From assembly GCF_003073475.1 (NCBI RefSeq), contig NZ_CP029033.1, positions 1,488,001 through 1,552,000 of the forward strand: a stretch of DNA of 64,000 nucleotides, in the 5' to 3' direction. Numbering within the stretch: the first letter of the stretch is position 1; each line of letters begins with the position of its first letter. Below the pieces are notes generated by a model that was not told the DNA's origin, made no database searches, and saw nothing but the letters and a program-made list of their open reading frames with translations. The position numbers and the translations under genes were made by a program. This DNA is from Actinobaculum sp. 313 (GTDB lineage: Bacteria; Actinomycetota; Actinomycetes; Actinomycetales; Actinomycetaceae). This document shows positions 32,634 through 42,180 of the stretch, piece by piece.

Positions 32634-34899
32634 CACGGTGGGCGTCGTAGACCCCCTCGATCTTGCGCAGCTCACGTAACACCTGTTCGAGGTGGCGTGG
32701 GTCCGCCATTTCAAAGACGAAACTGCACACGGCTACGCGTTCCTTCGTAGTCGTCATGTTTCCTCGGAGCAGATTCACTCCGTGTTCGGAGAGAACACGG
32801 GAGATATCCGAGAGAAGGCCCTGCCGATCTAGCGCCTCGACTTGGACCTGAACCAGGTAGACGGCGTCGGCGCCCTCAGCCCAGGCGACGTCAATGAAAC
32901 GCTCCGGCTCCTTGCGTAGCGATGTCACATTCGGACAGTCGGATCGGTGGACCGACAGTCCGTTGCCACGCGTCACGAAACCGACAATTCGATCCGGCGG
33001 CACCGGGGTGCAGCATTTGGCAAGTTTCACCATCACATCCGAGGAATCCAGGGACTGAACGACGACAGCAGAATCGCCGCCTACCGTACGTCGGTGCTGG
33101 ATGCGAGTCGGAGTGACCGCTTCGGCCAGGGTCTCCTCGACGCCGGCCTCGCCCCCCTGCGAACTGATCAGACGCCGCACAACGGTCTCGGCGGAGAGGC
33201 CGCCCGATCCAATGGTTGCGTATAGGCCGGTGACGTCGTCGCAGTTCAAATCCTGCGCGACAGCACGCAGAGTGTCATGACTCATCAGGCGTTGGACCGG
33301 CTGGTTCTTGCGTCGAATCGCCTTTGCCAGTTTCTCCTTGCCCTGCTCCACGGCCTGGTCACGCTGTGAGTGCTTGAACCACGACTTGATCTTCGCGCGT
33401 GCCCGGGGAGAAGCAACGAAGTCGAGCCAGCCCTGTGAAGGTCCCGCATCGGGACTCTTCGCGGTAATGATCTCCACCGTATCGCCTGATTCGAGCCGGT
33501 GATCTAGGGTTACCAGCCGATCATTGACTTTCGCCCCCACCGTGCGATGGCCGACCTCAGTATGAACCGCATAGGCGAAGTCGACGGGTGTCGAGCCGGC
33601 GGGCAGGCCCATGACCTGCCCCTTGGGTGTGAAAACGTAAACCTGGTTACCGGAGATTTCAAAGCGCAACGAATCGAGGAACTCTGCGGGGTCGGCGGTC
33701 TCGCGTTGCCAGTCCACCAGTTGCCGGAGCCAGTTCAGCTGCGTCTCCTGCTCCGATGCCTTCTCGTCGCCCTTCTTGCGGTTCGCGTTCGGGTTCTCCT
33801 TGTAGCGCCAGTGAGCGGCAACACCGTACTCGGCTCTCCGGTGCATGTCATATGTGCGGATTTGGATCTCCAACGACCTGCCTCCAGGCCCAATAACGGT
33901 GGTATGGATCGACTGGTAGAGGTTGAACTTCGGGCTGGAGATGTAGTCCTTGATCCGCCCTTGGATCGGAGTGAATACCGTATTGGCAACACCCAGCGCG
34001 GCATAGCAGTCGGGAATAGTCTCCACAAGCACCCGCACGCCGACGAGGTCGTAGATGTCCTCGAAGTCCTTACCGCGTAGAATCATCTTCTGGTAAATCG
34101 AGTAGTAGTGCTTGGGACGTCCCGTGATCGTGCATCGGATATGCGCGTTACGCAGTTCACGCTCGAGAATCTGCTTGATCTGGGTGATGTAAACCTCACG
34201 TTCTGGTGTTCGCTCGGCCACCAGCCTCTCGATTTCGGAATACACCGCAGGGTAAAGGGTGTGGAAGGACAAATCCTCCAGCTCCCATTTGATGGAGTTC
34301 ATGCCCAGCCGGTGCGCGAGAGGAGCGTATATCTCCAGCGTCTCACGCGCCTTGTTTTGCGCCCGGTCTGCGGGCATGTATCTCCAGGTCCGGGCGTTGT
34401 GGAGCCGGTCGGCCAGCTTGATGAGTAGAACACGGATGTCCTTCGACATGGCGATAACCATCTTGCGGACCGTCTCCGCCTGGGCGGCTTCTCCGTATTC
34501 CACTTTGTCCAACTTGGTGACGCCGTCCACAAGCAGCTCCACCGTCGAGCCGAACTCGGAGCGCACCTGCTCCAAGGTGTACCCGGTGTCCTCCACCGTG
34601 TCGTGCAGCAGGGCGCCGACAATCGTGTCTTCGTCTAAGCCGAGTTCAGCGAGGATGGTGGCAACTGCAACCGGATGGGTGATGTACGGTTCACCCGATT
34701 TGCGGAACTGCCCTTCGTGGCAGCGGTTGGCGATATCAAAGGCGCGGATAATCCGCGCCTTGTTGACGCTCTTCGTGCCCAGCGCGCGCATAAGGGGTTC
34801 CAGAGCAGGCGGCACCGGTGAACTGCCCCGGTTCGCCAGCCAGTTCAAGCGCGAAAATACCCTGGGTGTTGTCACCTCGCCGCTTTGTTGCTCCGCCAT
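32590..34899 (-). CDS. relA: bifunctional (p)ppGpp synthetase/hydrolase (Rel)
   Basis: The stringent-response enzyme. With the start at ATG 34899 it has 769 residues. Domains in order: HD hydrolase with HEGQFRKSGEPYITHP and LLHDTVEDT near 98-105; synthetase with DLVGVRVLV and FNLYQSIHTTVIGP; TGS domain with VYVFTPKGQVMGLPAGSTP; a zinc-finger-like part with KCCTPVPPD; and a C-terminal ACT domain. Both hydrolase and synthetase motifs look intact, so it is a long Rel. TATCAT lies 6 bases before the ATG and no Shine-Dalgarno is visible, so the mRNA may be leaderless. A longer in-frame start would cross that promoter. Confidence 0.96.
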   Translation of the reverse strand: MAEQQSGEVTTPRVFSRLNWLANRGSSPVPPALEPLMRALGTKSVNKARIIRAFDIANRCHEGQFRKSGEPYITHPVAVATILAELGLDEDTIVGALLHDTVEDTGYTLEQVRSEFGSTVELLVDGVTKLDKVEYGEAAQAETVRKMVIAMSKDIRVLLIKLADRLHNARTWRYMPADRAQNKARETLEIYAPLAHRLGMNSIKWELEDLSFHTLYPAVYSEIERLVAERTPEREVYITQIKQILERELRNAHIRCTITGRPKHYYSIYQKMILRGKDFEDIYDLVGVRVLVETIPDCYAALGVANTVFTPIQGRIKDYISSPKFNLYQSIHTTVIGPGGRSLEIQIRTYDMHRRAEYGVAAHWRYKENPNANRKKGDEKASEQETQLNWLRQLVDWQRETADPAEFLDSLRFEISGNQVYVFTPKGQVMGLPAGSTPVDFAYAVHTEVGHRTVGAKVNDRLVTLDHRLESGDTVEIITAKSPDAGPSQGWLDFVASPRARAKIKSWFKHSQRDQAVEQGKEKLAKAIRRKNQPVQRLMSHDTLRAVAQDLNCDDVTGLYATIGSGGLSAETVVRRLISSQGGEAGVEETLAEAVTPTRIQHRRTVGGDSAVVVQSLDSSDVMVKLAKCCTPVPPDRIVGFVTRGNGLSVHRSDCPNVTSLRKEPERFIDVAWAEGADAVYLVQVQVEALDRQGLLSDISRVLSEHGVNLLRGNMTTTKERVAVCSFVFEMADPRHLEQVLRELRKIEGVYDAHRVTGVKGRTGARERS

Positions 34900-34905
34900 G
34901 GAACA

Positions 34906-34911
34906 ATGATA
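34906..34911 (-). promoter_or_regulatory. -10 box of a leaderless relA promoter
   Basis: TATCAT on the minus strand, 6 bases (TGTTCC) before the relA ATG. This would put the transcription start at the start codon. No good -35 is visible. Confidence 0.5.
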
Positions 34912-35044
34912 GCCGCCGGGAGGTACCAATGCGCTTTACCGTCAGCGATTGCCGCTCAACGGCCGCTGGCTCGCTGGCGCCCCACCACCTGGGACACTGA
35001 ACTGAATCCACCAACACGTGCGAGTCTATTGGATGTAACCTCAC

Positions 35045-35590
35045 TCAGTAGGACAAGACCGAGTCGATACGCCGATTCTCCAACTTGCGCCGACCACCCA
35101 ACGCGGTCAGTTCAATCAATACGCATAGTCCCACCGGAATGCCTCCCGCCTGCTCGATAAGCTCGAAGGCGGCATTCGCCGTTCCTCCCGTGGCAAGCAC
35201 ATCATCAATCACCAGCACACGCTGCCCCGGTGCGACAGTGAAAGGCTGCAGCTCCATACGCGCCGATCCATACTCAAGCGAATAATCGACCCCAACCACC
35301 GGGCCAGGGAGCTTGCCCGCCTTCCGGACAGTGAGCATACCGACCCCCATGCTCACCGCGAGCGGAGCGCCGAGAATAAAACCGCGCGACTCAAGGCCCG
35401 CGACCGAATCAACCTGTCCGCGGTAGCGATCAGCGAGCACGCGGATCAGTTCTGCAAACGCCTTGGGATCGGCGATCAAGGGCGTAATATCGCGAAACAG
35501 GACTCCTGGATTGGGAAAGTCCTCCACCTCACGCAGGTGGGATTCAACGAGTGCTGTGAACTCCGGAGAAAAGCCGTTATCGTGGGTCAC
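35045..35590 (-). CDS. apt: adenine phosphoribosyltransferase
   Basis: Purine salvage: adenine plus PRPP gives AMP. The 181 residues have the PRPP-binding motif VLVIDDVLATGGTANAAFE and the FRDITPLIADPKAF segment typical of Apt. The start GTG 35590 overlaps the secF stop by GTGA (4 bp), with GGAG upstream. In actinobacteria apt commonly sits between secF and relA, as here. 145 bp separate it from relA. Confidence 0.95.
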   Translation of the reverse strand: MTHDNGFSPEFTALVESHLREVEDFPNPGVLFRDITPLIADPKAFAELIRVLADRYRGQVDSVAGLESRGFILGAPLAVSMGVGMLTVRKAGKLPGPVVGVDYSLEYGSARMELQPFTVAPGQRVLVIDDVLATGGTANAAFELIEQAGGIPVGLCVLIELTALGGRRKLENRRIDSVLSY

Positions 35591-36717
35591 TTCTTGCTCC
35601 TGCTCTTACGCTTGGGTTGTGCTCCAACACCGAGATGTTGTCCAGACACTCGAATCATGCCATGTGTCGGGTTGAGCGCGTCGTCGTATTCATCTCCGAC
35701 ATCCTCTCCGGCAGCGACACGTGCGTCGCGCTCCTCCAACCGTGCCGAGCGTGCCGCGAGCACTCTCTCCGTATGGTCCCTAATCTCCGGGCTACGCTCC
35801 ATCAGGGTTACAGCCAACGGCGAGGCGACGAAGATCGATGACACGGTCGACAGAATCAGACCGACGAACATGACCAATGCCAGATCACGCAGCGTCCCCG
35901 CACCGAGAAGAAATACTCCGATGAAAAGGATAGAGGCGATCGGCAGAATAGATGTGACGGATGTGTTGATCGAACGGATCAGAGTCTGATTCACGGCGAG
36001 GTTAGTGGACTCCGCGAAGGTGTAGCTCGTCTGCACGGTCAGTTTTGCCGTGTTTTCGCGAACCTTGTCGAAGACCACGACCGTGTCGTAGAGCGAATAA
36101 CCCAGAATCGTTAACAGGCCGATCACCGTGGAGGGTGTGACCTCGAATCCGCATAGACAGTAGACCCCCACCGTCACGGCTAAATCGTGGAACAGGGCAA
36201 GAATCGCACCCACCGCGTTGCGCCAACTGCGGAAATACAGGGTCAGGCCCACCGCAACAAGAAGGATGAACACTACGAATCCTTGGAGGGCCTTCACAGA
36301 AATGTTCTGGCCCCATGTAGGTCCGATATAGGTGGATGTCACATCGGATGTGTCAACGCCATAAGCTTCCGCCAACCGGGTGCGGATCTGCTCGGTCCGC
36401 GCGTTGGTGAGTTCCTTATCCGAGGTCTGAATACGCAACGTGGAGTCACCAACTTGAACCACCCGCACATCAGTTCCTGCGGTGTATTCCGCGAGCACAT
36501 CCGAAGCGAGTTGCTGCTCCGTCGTCGTCGCATTCGACACGGTGAACTGCGAACCGCCCGTAAATTCGATGCCCAGATTCAGCCCTTTGACGCACACGGC
36601 AACAATGGACAACAGTACCGCCACGCCGGCGATGGTAAACCAGATCTTCCGCTTGCCGACAATGTCGAAGGACTTATCGCCACGGTAGAGATCGTTTCCC
36701 CAGGAGGCCAAAGACAT
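35587..36717 (-). CDS. secF: protein-export membrane protein SecF
   Basis: A part of the SecDF complex that uses the proton gradient to help translocation. The 376 residues show one N-terminal helix (IWFTIAGVAVLLSIVAVCV), the periplasmic LGIEFTGGSQFTV segment, and five further helices with DLAVTVGVYCLCGFEVTPST and GYSLYDTVVVFDKVRENT, the conserved SecF signature. ATG 36717 shares one base with the secD stop; GTG 36720 is the alternative. The C-terminal tail is Lys/Arg-rich. Confidence 0.95.
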   Translation of the reverse strand: MSLASWGNDLYRGDKSFDIVGKRKIWFTIAGVAVLLSIVAVCVKGLNLGIEFTGGSQFTVSNATTTEQQLASDVLAEYTAGTDVRVVQVGDSTLRIQTSDKELTNARTEQIRTRLAEAYGVDTSDVTSTYIGPTWGQNISVKALQGFVVFILLVAVGLTLYFRSWRNAVGAILALFHDLAVTVGVYCLCGFEVTPSTVIGLLTILGYSLYDTVVVFDKVRENTAKLTVQTSYTFAESTNLAVNQTLIRSINTSVTSILPIASILFIGVFLLGAGTLRDLALVMFVGLILSTVSSIFVASPLAVTLMERSPEIRDHTERVLAARSARLEERDARVAAGEDVGDEYDDALNPTHGMIRVSGQHLGVGAQPKRKSRSKK

Positions 36718-39038
36718 CACACATTCTCCTCTTTCGAGTCGGCAGATGTACCACCGCCGGTTATTGCACCGTCGTTAGAAACCGCCGCAGCCGTTTCGCG
36801 AGCACGACGGCGTTGCAGCGCACGCCGCTGGGCCAGCGACAGTCCGACCATTTCCGGATCCTCCGCTGCCGCTTCTTCGTTCACCTGGCGCTCCTCATCG
36901 GATGTCTCCGCCTTGGCCGTCTGCGCTGCGACATCGACTGTTTCGGAAGCAGCGCGGCCTTCGGAGCCCTCCACTGCGGAATCCTCTTCCTTAGTGGCGG
37001 CCTCTTCACCTGCCGTGGACCGATCCGGCTCGGAACTACCGGCTTGGGCGCGCCTGGTTCCGGCGTCGGCCGCGTCGAGTGGCGCCTGATCCGACTTCTT
37101 CTTCCGACGTGCGGACCCCGTTTCCGCCGTAGTGGCCTCTTCCGCCTGGGCGCGATGCCGTGAACGAGGCCTATCCGAGAAGGAGCCCGCTCCCCGGTAC
37201 AGTGGTTCGCCGCCCAGCGCGACCGGATCCATACCAGAGAAGCGGCGTCCCTGCCCGAAGAACTTGGTGCGAACCAGCAACATCATCACCGGGTAGGTGA
37301 ACATGGTGACAATCACCAGGTCGAGGATGGTGGTCAGGCCGAGAGTGAAGGCGAAACCACGCACCGAACCCACCGCGAGGAAGTACAGCACCAGCGCGCA
37401 TACCAGGTTGACGCTGTCGGCCACGATAATCGTGCGCTTGGCGCGATGCCAGCCACGATGGACGGCAACCCGCAGCGAACGACCGTCGCGAATTTCGTCG
37501 CGGATTCGCTCGAAGAACACAATGAAGGAGTCAGCGGTAATGCCGATGGAGATAATGAGTCCGACGACGCCGGCCAGTGACAACCGATATCCGATGGTCC
37601 AGGACAACAGACAGACGATCAAATAAGACAGTCCGGTTGCCAGAGCAATAGATCCAATGGCGACAAGACCCAAACCGTGATACTGCCAGAGTAGGTAGAT
37701 AACGATGAGGACGATGCCGATCAGACCCGCCAACAGACCTGCCTGCAATGATTCGGAGCCGAGCGTGGCCGAAATCTGTTCCTCGGACTGCACCTCGAAG
37801 CTCAACGGTAGCGATCCGAAATTCAGTTGATTCGCCAGGGTCGTCGTGGACTCCGATGTGAACCCAGAACCGGAGATCTGCGCGTTACCACCGGAGATAA
37901 CACCCTCTGGCCGCGCTGCCGTGATGATGTTGCCGTCGAGTGTGATGGCGAAGAGATCGCGTGGCGATTCAAGACTGATAAGCCGTGTTGTCACCTCGGT
38001 GAAGGTGTCGGCACCCGACGAATTGAAGTTGATGTTAACAACCCAGCTGCCCTTCTCCGTGTCGAAACCGGAGGCAGCACGCGAGAGCTCGGTTCCCTCA
38101 ATCTCCGCCGGGCCGAGGATGTACTTCGCACCGGTGTCGTGATCGCAGGCCACCATCGCCTTATCCGGATCATCGGACTCGGCCGACACGTGGGCACTCG
38201 GGTCTGTGCAGTCCAACAGATAGGACTGGTAGAGCACCTGCTCGGTAATCCATGCCGGATCTGAGGGGTTCTCCGGCGTTGTAGCGGGCTCATCGGAAAG
38301 CTGACCGTCGCCGTCAGTGTCTGCCAGAGCCTTAGCCTGTTCCTCGAGCTCCTCCGCGCTGTATGTTGCCTGCACGGAAGGCGTGGCATCGGCCGTGGCT
38401 TCCCCTGACGTGGCGTCGGACGTTGCAGCCTGAGTGCTGTCAGATTCGCTACCTTGCGCTGCGGCATCATCTGCCGCATCCGCGTCGGAGCCGTCGACCG
38501 CTGTATCCTCGCCCGTACCAGTTTCCGCGTCAACCGTTGCCTCAGACGTTGCCCCATCGACCGTTGCCTGCGAGGCGGCGTCGTCGGAGCCTTCGGACCC
38601 CTGCGAGACAGTATCCGGCCGCAAATCCGTCGGATTCACCATTTGCAGTACCGGCCGCATACGCATGACGGCGGAGGTACGGACCAGGTCCAGCGTCTCC
38701 TGGGACGGGGTCCCCGGAATACCGACGACGATGTTCTGCCCACCCTGCGACGTGATTTCTGCTTCTGCCACGCCAGATGCATCAATACGCTGCCGGATAA
38801 TCTCAATGGCCTGGTTGACGTCTTCCTGCGTGACCGTCGACCCGTCAGTTGTCACCGGGGTCAGAATGATCTGGGTACCGCCTTCCAGGTCAAGCGCGAA
38901 CTCGGGAACCCATTTCGACTTGTGCGTTGTCACGGTGCCGACTATGAGGGCAGCAAGAAGAGCGATGACGAGCACAATAAGAAGGATGAGCCGCCGCCAC
39001 GGAGTTACCGCGGCTCGCTCACTGCGGTGCGAAGCCAT
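36717..39038 (-). CDS. secD: protein-export membrane protein SecD with acidic insert and long tail
   Basis: The partner of SecF. The 773 residues are well above the usual 550-630. One helix near 15-38 is followed by LDLEGGTQIILTP and INFNSSGADTFTEVT; the last helices carry GLIISIGITADSFIVFFERIR. Between the P1 head and base parts an insert of about 100 residues is almost only Ser, Thr, Ala, Asp and Glu. After the last helix about 170 residues of charged, Ala/Glu-rich cytoplasmic tail follow. Both additions look disordered. The gene sits between yajC and secF in the standard order. Confidence 0.94.
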   Translation of the reverse strand: MASHRSERAAVTPWRRLILLIVLVIALLAALIVGTVTTHKSKWVPEFALDLEGGTQIILTPVTTDGSTVTQEDVNQAIEIIRQRIDASGVAEAEITSQGGQNIVVGIPGTPSQETLDLVRTSAVMRMRPVLQMVNPTDLRPDTVSQGSEGSDDAASQATVDGATSEATVDAETGTGEDTAVDGSDADAADDAAAQGSESDSTQAATSDATSGEATADATPSVQATYSAEELEEQAKALADTDGDGQLSDEPATTPENPSDPAWITEQVLYQSYLLDCTDPSAHVSAESDDPDKAMVACDHDTGAKYILGPAEIEGTELSRAASGFDTEKGSWVVNINFNSSGADTFTEVTTRLISLESPRDLFAITLDGNIITAARPEGVISGGNAQISGSGFTSESTTTLANQLNFGSLPLSFEVQSEEQISATLGSESLQAGLLAGLIGIVLIVIYLLWQYHGLGLVAIGSIALATGLSYLIVCLLSWTIGYRLSLAGVVGLIISIGITADSFIVFFERIRDEIRDGRSLRVAVHRGWHRAKRTIIVADSVNLVCALVLYFLAVGSVRGFAFTLGLTTILDLVIVTMFTYPVMMLLVRTKFFGQGRRFSGMDPVALGGEPLYRGAGSFSDRPRSRHRAQAEEATTAETGSARRKKKSDQAPLDAADAGTRRAQAGSSEPDRSTAGEEAATKEEDSAVEGSEGRAASETVDVAAQTAKAETSDEERQVNEEAAAEDPEMVGLSLAQRRALQRRRARETAAAVSNDGAITGGGTSADSKEENV

Positions 39039-39084
39039 ATTGTTCGTATTTCTTTCAGAGCTGGTTACTACGTCGTGGACCTAA

Positions 39085-39501
39085 TCAGAGAGCCGAAGTG
39101 CTCTCATCGTCGCTGCGGCTGGGGACATCGGTTTCCTCTGCGGCGGACTCGGCCACAACTCCGATGGACTCATCGGTGTCTTGCAGGCCGTCCGCAAGGT
39201 CGGCGTCCTCGACAGTTTCATCCCCAGAGGATGCCAACGGCAGATCGGAGGCGCCGCTTATCGCCGTGCGGATCCACACCGACTCATGCCCATCGGGGGA
39301 CTGCAGCGTGATTGCATCCCCGTCGATATCCACGATTGTGCCGTAGAAACCGGATGTTGTGACAACGTTCGCTCCTACTTGAATAGCAGCGTCTCGTTCA
39401 TTGGCCATACGCTCGCGCATCTTCTTGCTCGAGCGACTCATCCACCAGACCATCAGAATGAAGGGCAGGAAGATGACGAGCAGCATCAGTTCGGGTGGCA
39501 C
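39085..39501 (-). CDS. yajC: preprotein translocase subunit YajC
   Basis: A small accessory of SecDF. The 138 residues have an N-terminal membrane helix (LMLLVIFLPFILMVWWMSR), a basic RSSKKMRERM stretch, then the YajC core VGANVVTTSGFYGTIVDIDG. The last 50 residues are acidic and disordered. Start is GTG 39501 with AAGGAG upstream. It is the first gene of yajC-secD-secF-apt. Confidence 0.93.
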   Translation of the reverse strand: MPPELMLLVIFLPFILMVWWMSRSSKKMRERMANERDAAIQVGANVVTTSGFYGTIVDIDGDAITLQSPDGHESVWIRTAISGASDLPLASSGDETVEDADLADGLQDTDESIGVVAESAAEETDVPSRSDDESTSAL

Positions 39502-39746
39502 GTGGTCTCCTTTATCGTAGGCCCAGTCACCGTAGGGCGGTCTTGCGTATAAGAGCCGACCCGGTTCCGGGCAGACACATACGCCGCTAGTGTACTCGCC
39601 ACACCCGGGTTCCTACGAAGCCGCACGCAAGCCGTGTCCTTGATCACGTTTAGCTAAGCGCCCTGCTAGGGTGCTGCGGTAGTCTTCCCACAGAACCACG
39701 ACCAGCAACGATACCGTTCCGTTGTTCCCTGTGGCGCGCCGTACTG
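39502..39746. other. intergenic region between ruvB and yajC
   Basis: About 245 bp, presumably with the yajC promoter (TACGAT next to the ribosome site is a weak candidate) and the end of the ruv transcript. A tiny hairpin ccct-gct-aggg is at 39661-39671. No gene is seen. Confidence 0.4.
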
Positions 39747-40772
39747 CTATCCGAACAGCGTGTCGTTGAGCGGCGGTGGGGTTAGCCCGAGATGACTCCA
39801 TGCCAGCGCCGTCGCCGCCCGCCCCCGCGGTGTTCGTACGAGGAAACCCTCCCGTACCAGGTAGGGCTCGGCAACTGTCTCAACGGTTTCAGGCTCCTCT
39901 CCAACCGACACCGCCAAGGTGGTCAGTCCTACCGGCCCTCCTCCGAAACGCTTGCACAACGCCTCCAGCACGCCACGGTCCAAACGGTCCAGTCCACGCT
40001 TGTCCACCTCGAACATGTCAAGCGCCGCACGCGCCGCCTCCAGATCGAGAATGCCCGTCCCGCGAACCTGCGCCCAATCCTGCACACGCCGCAGCAGCCT
40101 ATTGGCGATACGCGGCGTCCCGCGCGAACGGGAAGCTATCTCCCGCGCTGCGTCGGCGGTAAGTTCCACGTTCAGCTTCACCGCGTTTCGCCGCACAATA
40201 GTGCTCAAGTCCTGCTCCGCGTAATACTCCAGGTATCCGGTAAAACCGAAACGGTCACGCAGCGGAGCGGGCAGGAGGCCCGCCCGCGTCGTCGCCCCCA
40301 CAACCGTGAACGGCGGCAGTGGTAACGGAATTGAGGTAGCACCGGGCCCCTTCCCCACCATGACGTCAACACGAAAGTCTTCCATGGCCAGGTAGAGCAT
40401 CTCTTCAGCGGTGCGGGCCAGTCTGTGTATCTCATCGATGAAAAGGACGTCGCCCTCCTGCATCGAGGAGAGCACTGCGGCTAAGTCTCCCGTATGTTGT
40501 ATCGCCGGGCCCGACGTTAGGCGCAGCGCGCCACCTGCCTCATTGGCGATAATCATGGCAAGCGTCGTCTTTCCCAAGCCGGGCGGACCGGCCAGCAGGA
40601 CGTGATCAGGTGTTTTTCCCCGACCGATGGCCGCCTCCAACACCAAGGACAACTGCGTGCGTACCTTCTCCTGCCCAACAAACTCGGCAAGCTGGTGCGG
40701 ACGGAGTGCAGCTTCGGCGGCCCGTTCAGAGTCACCAGCTTGCGGATTGACCAAGCCATCGTCTTCCAGCAT
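39747..40772 (-). CDS. ruvB: Holliday junction branch migration helicase RuvB
   Basis: The AAA+ motor that with RuvA drives branch migration. The 341 residues contain Walker [12 protein letters not shown], Walker [10 protein letters not shown], sensor and arginine-finger region [17 protein letters not shown], and a C-terminal winged helix with [11 protein letters not shown]. Length is normal. The gene starts 3 bp after ruvA and ends the ruvCAB group. Confidence 0.97.
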   Translation of the reverse strand: MLEDDGLVNPQAGDSERAAEAALRPHQLAEFVGQEKVRTQLSLVLEAAIGRGKTPDHVLLAGPPGLGKTTLAMIIANEAGGALRLTSGPAIQHTGDLAAVLSSMQEGDVLFIDEIHRLARTAEEMLYLAMEDFRVDVMVGKGPGATSIPLPLPPFTVVGATTRAGLLPAPLRDRFGFTGYLEYYAEQDLSTIVRRNAVKLNVELTADAAREIASRSRGTPRIANRLLRRVQDWAQVRGTGILDLEAARAALDMFEVDKRGLDRLDRGVLEALCKRFGGGPVGLTTLAVSVGEEPETVETVAEPYLVREGFLVRTPRGRAATALAWSHLGLTPPPLNDTLFG

Positions 40773-40775
40773 TGA

Positions 40776-41360
40776 CTATTTCCTCGCTCCAAGGAATTGT
40801 AGGCAGGCGCGCAGCAAGGTGGCCGTATCGGCTCCGGCCTGCTCCTGGCGAACCGCATCGAAAGCCACATAGGCGTCCCTCTCGGGCCATCCGAGGCCGG
40901 CGAGTGCCTCAATGACATCCGCGCCGTCCATCGCACTGCCCGCCGCCGTCTCTCCGCGCGCAGGTCCAAGTTTCTTATCCAGTTCGAGCAGCAGGCGCTG
41001 CGCGCCCTTCGCGCCGATCCCCGGCACGCGCTGCAACGCCTTCGCATCGCGTGCTCCGACTGCACGCCGGAGGGCATCCGGGGTGTGCACGCTCAATATG
41101 GCGAGGCCTGTACGCGGGCCTATGCCAGAAACGCCTTGCAACACTTCGAAGGTGTCTCGCTCCTCCGCCTCATCGAAGCCGTACAGCGTCAGAGAGTCCT
41201 CACGCACCACCAAGGTTGTATGCAAGAAGGCCTCGACCCCTTCGCGCAGTTTCGCCAACGTTGCCGCCGTGGCACGGATAGTCAAGCCGATGCCGCCTAC
41301 CTCGATAATGGCGACGGCCGCCTTCACAGCAAGCACTTTCCCACGTACCGTTGCGATCAT
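40776..41360 (-). CDS. ruvA: Holliday junction DNA helicase RuvA
   Basis: A tetrameric junction-binding protein. From ATG 41360 (GGGGG four bases upstream) it has 194 residues and begins MIATVRGKVLAVKAAVAIIE. The OB fold is followed by helix-hairpin-helix motifs (VLQGVSGIGPRTGLAILS and LQRVPGIGAKGAQRLLLEL) and a C-terminal three-helix domain that contacts RuvB. An in-frame extension upstream has no family content. Confidence 0.95.
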   Translation of the reverse strand: MIATVRGKVLAVKAAVAIIEVGGIGLTIRATAATLAKLREGVEAFLHTTLVVREDSLTLYGFDEAEERDTFEVLQGVSGIGPRTGLAILSVHTPDALRRAVGARDAKALQRVPGIGAKGAQRLLLELDKKLGPARGETAAGSAMDGADVIEALAGLGWPERDAYVAFDAVRQEQAGADTATLLRACLQFLGARK

Positions 41361-41423
41361 CCGGCCCCCTATTCGAACATCTGTTTGAAGTAGCTTAACA
41401 TGCCGAAACCCAAGCAACACCCA

Positions 41424-42062
41424 CTAGGAACCGCGTCGCACACTTGGTGCCACGGCCCCGTGACGGCGTGACATCCGTTCGGCACCGGCCCACATGCGCT
41501 GCGCGGGCGTGAGGTCACCGCCACTTGCCCGTGGCAGTGTGCCGGCACCGCCATGCTGCATGCGATCCGGCTCCGCGTCCAGTGATGCGGCTCCCCCACG
41601 CCACGCCTGCGTGATGGCGATCGCAAGCGCGTCGGCGGCGTCGGCAGGCCGTGGAAACTCCTTCATACCAAGAATTCGTTGCACCATGAGCTGCACCTGC
41701 CGTTTCTCGGCGCGACCATTCCCCGACACGGCGGCCTTCACCTCTGAAGGGCTATGCAATCCGATAGGAAGATTAGCTCGTGCGGCGGCCAGCATCACAA
41801 TGCCCGCGACCTGTGCCGTCCCCGTGACCGAACGAACATTGGCCTGGGAGAACACGCGCTCCACCGCGACAACATCGGGGCGAAAGATTCCCAATGCCTC
41901 ATCGATTCCCTGCGCAATGATGAGGAGGCGCTTATGGGGTGCCATCTCCGGATGGGAGCGCACCACCCGCATATCGACCAGGCTGACGCGTCTACCGCTG
42001 TCGCAGTCGACAACCCCGACGCCACAGCGTGTCAGACCCGGGTCCACGCCGAGAATCCTCAT
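41424..42062 (-). CDS. ruvC: Holliday junction resolvase RuvC
   Basis: An endonuclease that cuts Holliday junctions. The 212 residues include the four acidic active-site positions: the Asp of ILGVDPGLTRCG near the start, the Glu of VAVERVFSQANV, and the two Asp of PADAADALAIAIT. The family has about 170-190 residues; the extra C-terminal 35 or so are basic and look disordered. TAGGTT lies 6 bases before the ATG, with no Shine-Dalgarno, so the ruvCAB mRNA may be leaderless. Confidence 0.95.
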   Translation of the reverse strand: MRILGVDPGLTRCGVGVVDCDSGRRVSLVDMRVVRSHPEMAPHKRLLIIAQGIDEALGIFRPDVVAVERVFSQANVRSVTGTAQVAGIVMLAAARANLPIGLHSPSEVKAAVSGNGRAEKRQVQLMVQRILGMKEFPRPADAADALAIAITQAWRGGAASLDAEPDRMQHGGAGTLPRASGGDLTPAQRMWAGAERMSRRHGAVAPSVRRGS

Positions 42063-42068
42063 GTCTTT

Positions 42069-42074
42069 AACCTA
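42069..42074 (-). promoter_or_regulatory. -10 box of the ruvCAB promoter (leaderless type)
   Basis: TAGGTT on the minus strand, 6 bases (AAAGAC) before the ruvC ATG. In mycobacteria ruvC is controlled by the PafBC-type damage promoter with a TTGTCRGTG element. Here only a weak partial match (TTTCGGCTG) lies 8 bases upstream of the -10. Confidence 0.45.
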
Positions 42075-42111
42075 TCGTCGCCCAGCCGAAAGTCGGTAGG
42101 AGGCACGGCGA

Positions 42112-42135
42112 AGGGCTGGCACATGTGCCAGCCCT
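42112..42135. repeat. 24-bp perfect palindrome between yebC and ruvC
   Basis: agggctggcaca followed directly by its exact reverse complement (tgtgccagccct), no loop. It is 46 bp after the yebC stop and its centre is about 61 bp before the ruvC start. It could be the yebC terminator or an operator. No T-run follows on the minus strand. Confidence 0.6.
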
Positions 42136-42180
42136 CACCGTTGTGGATGTATACGTGACACTGCGCAGGATCAGCAGCCC

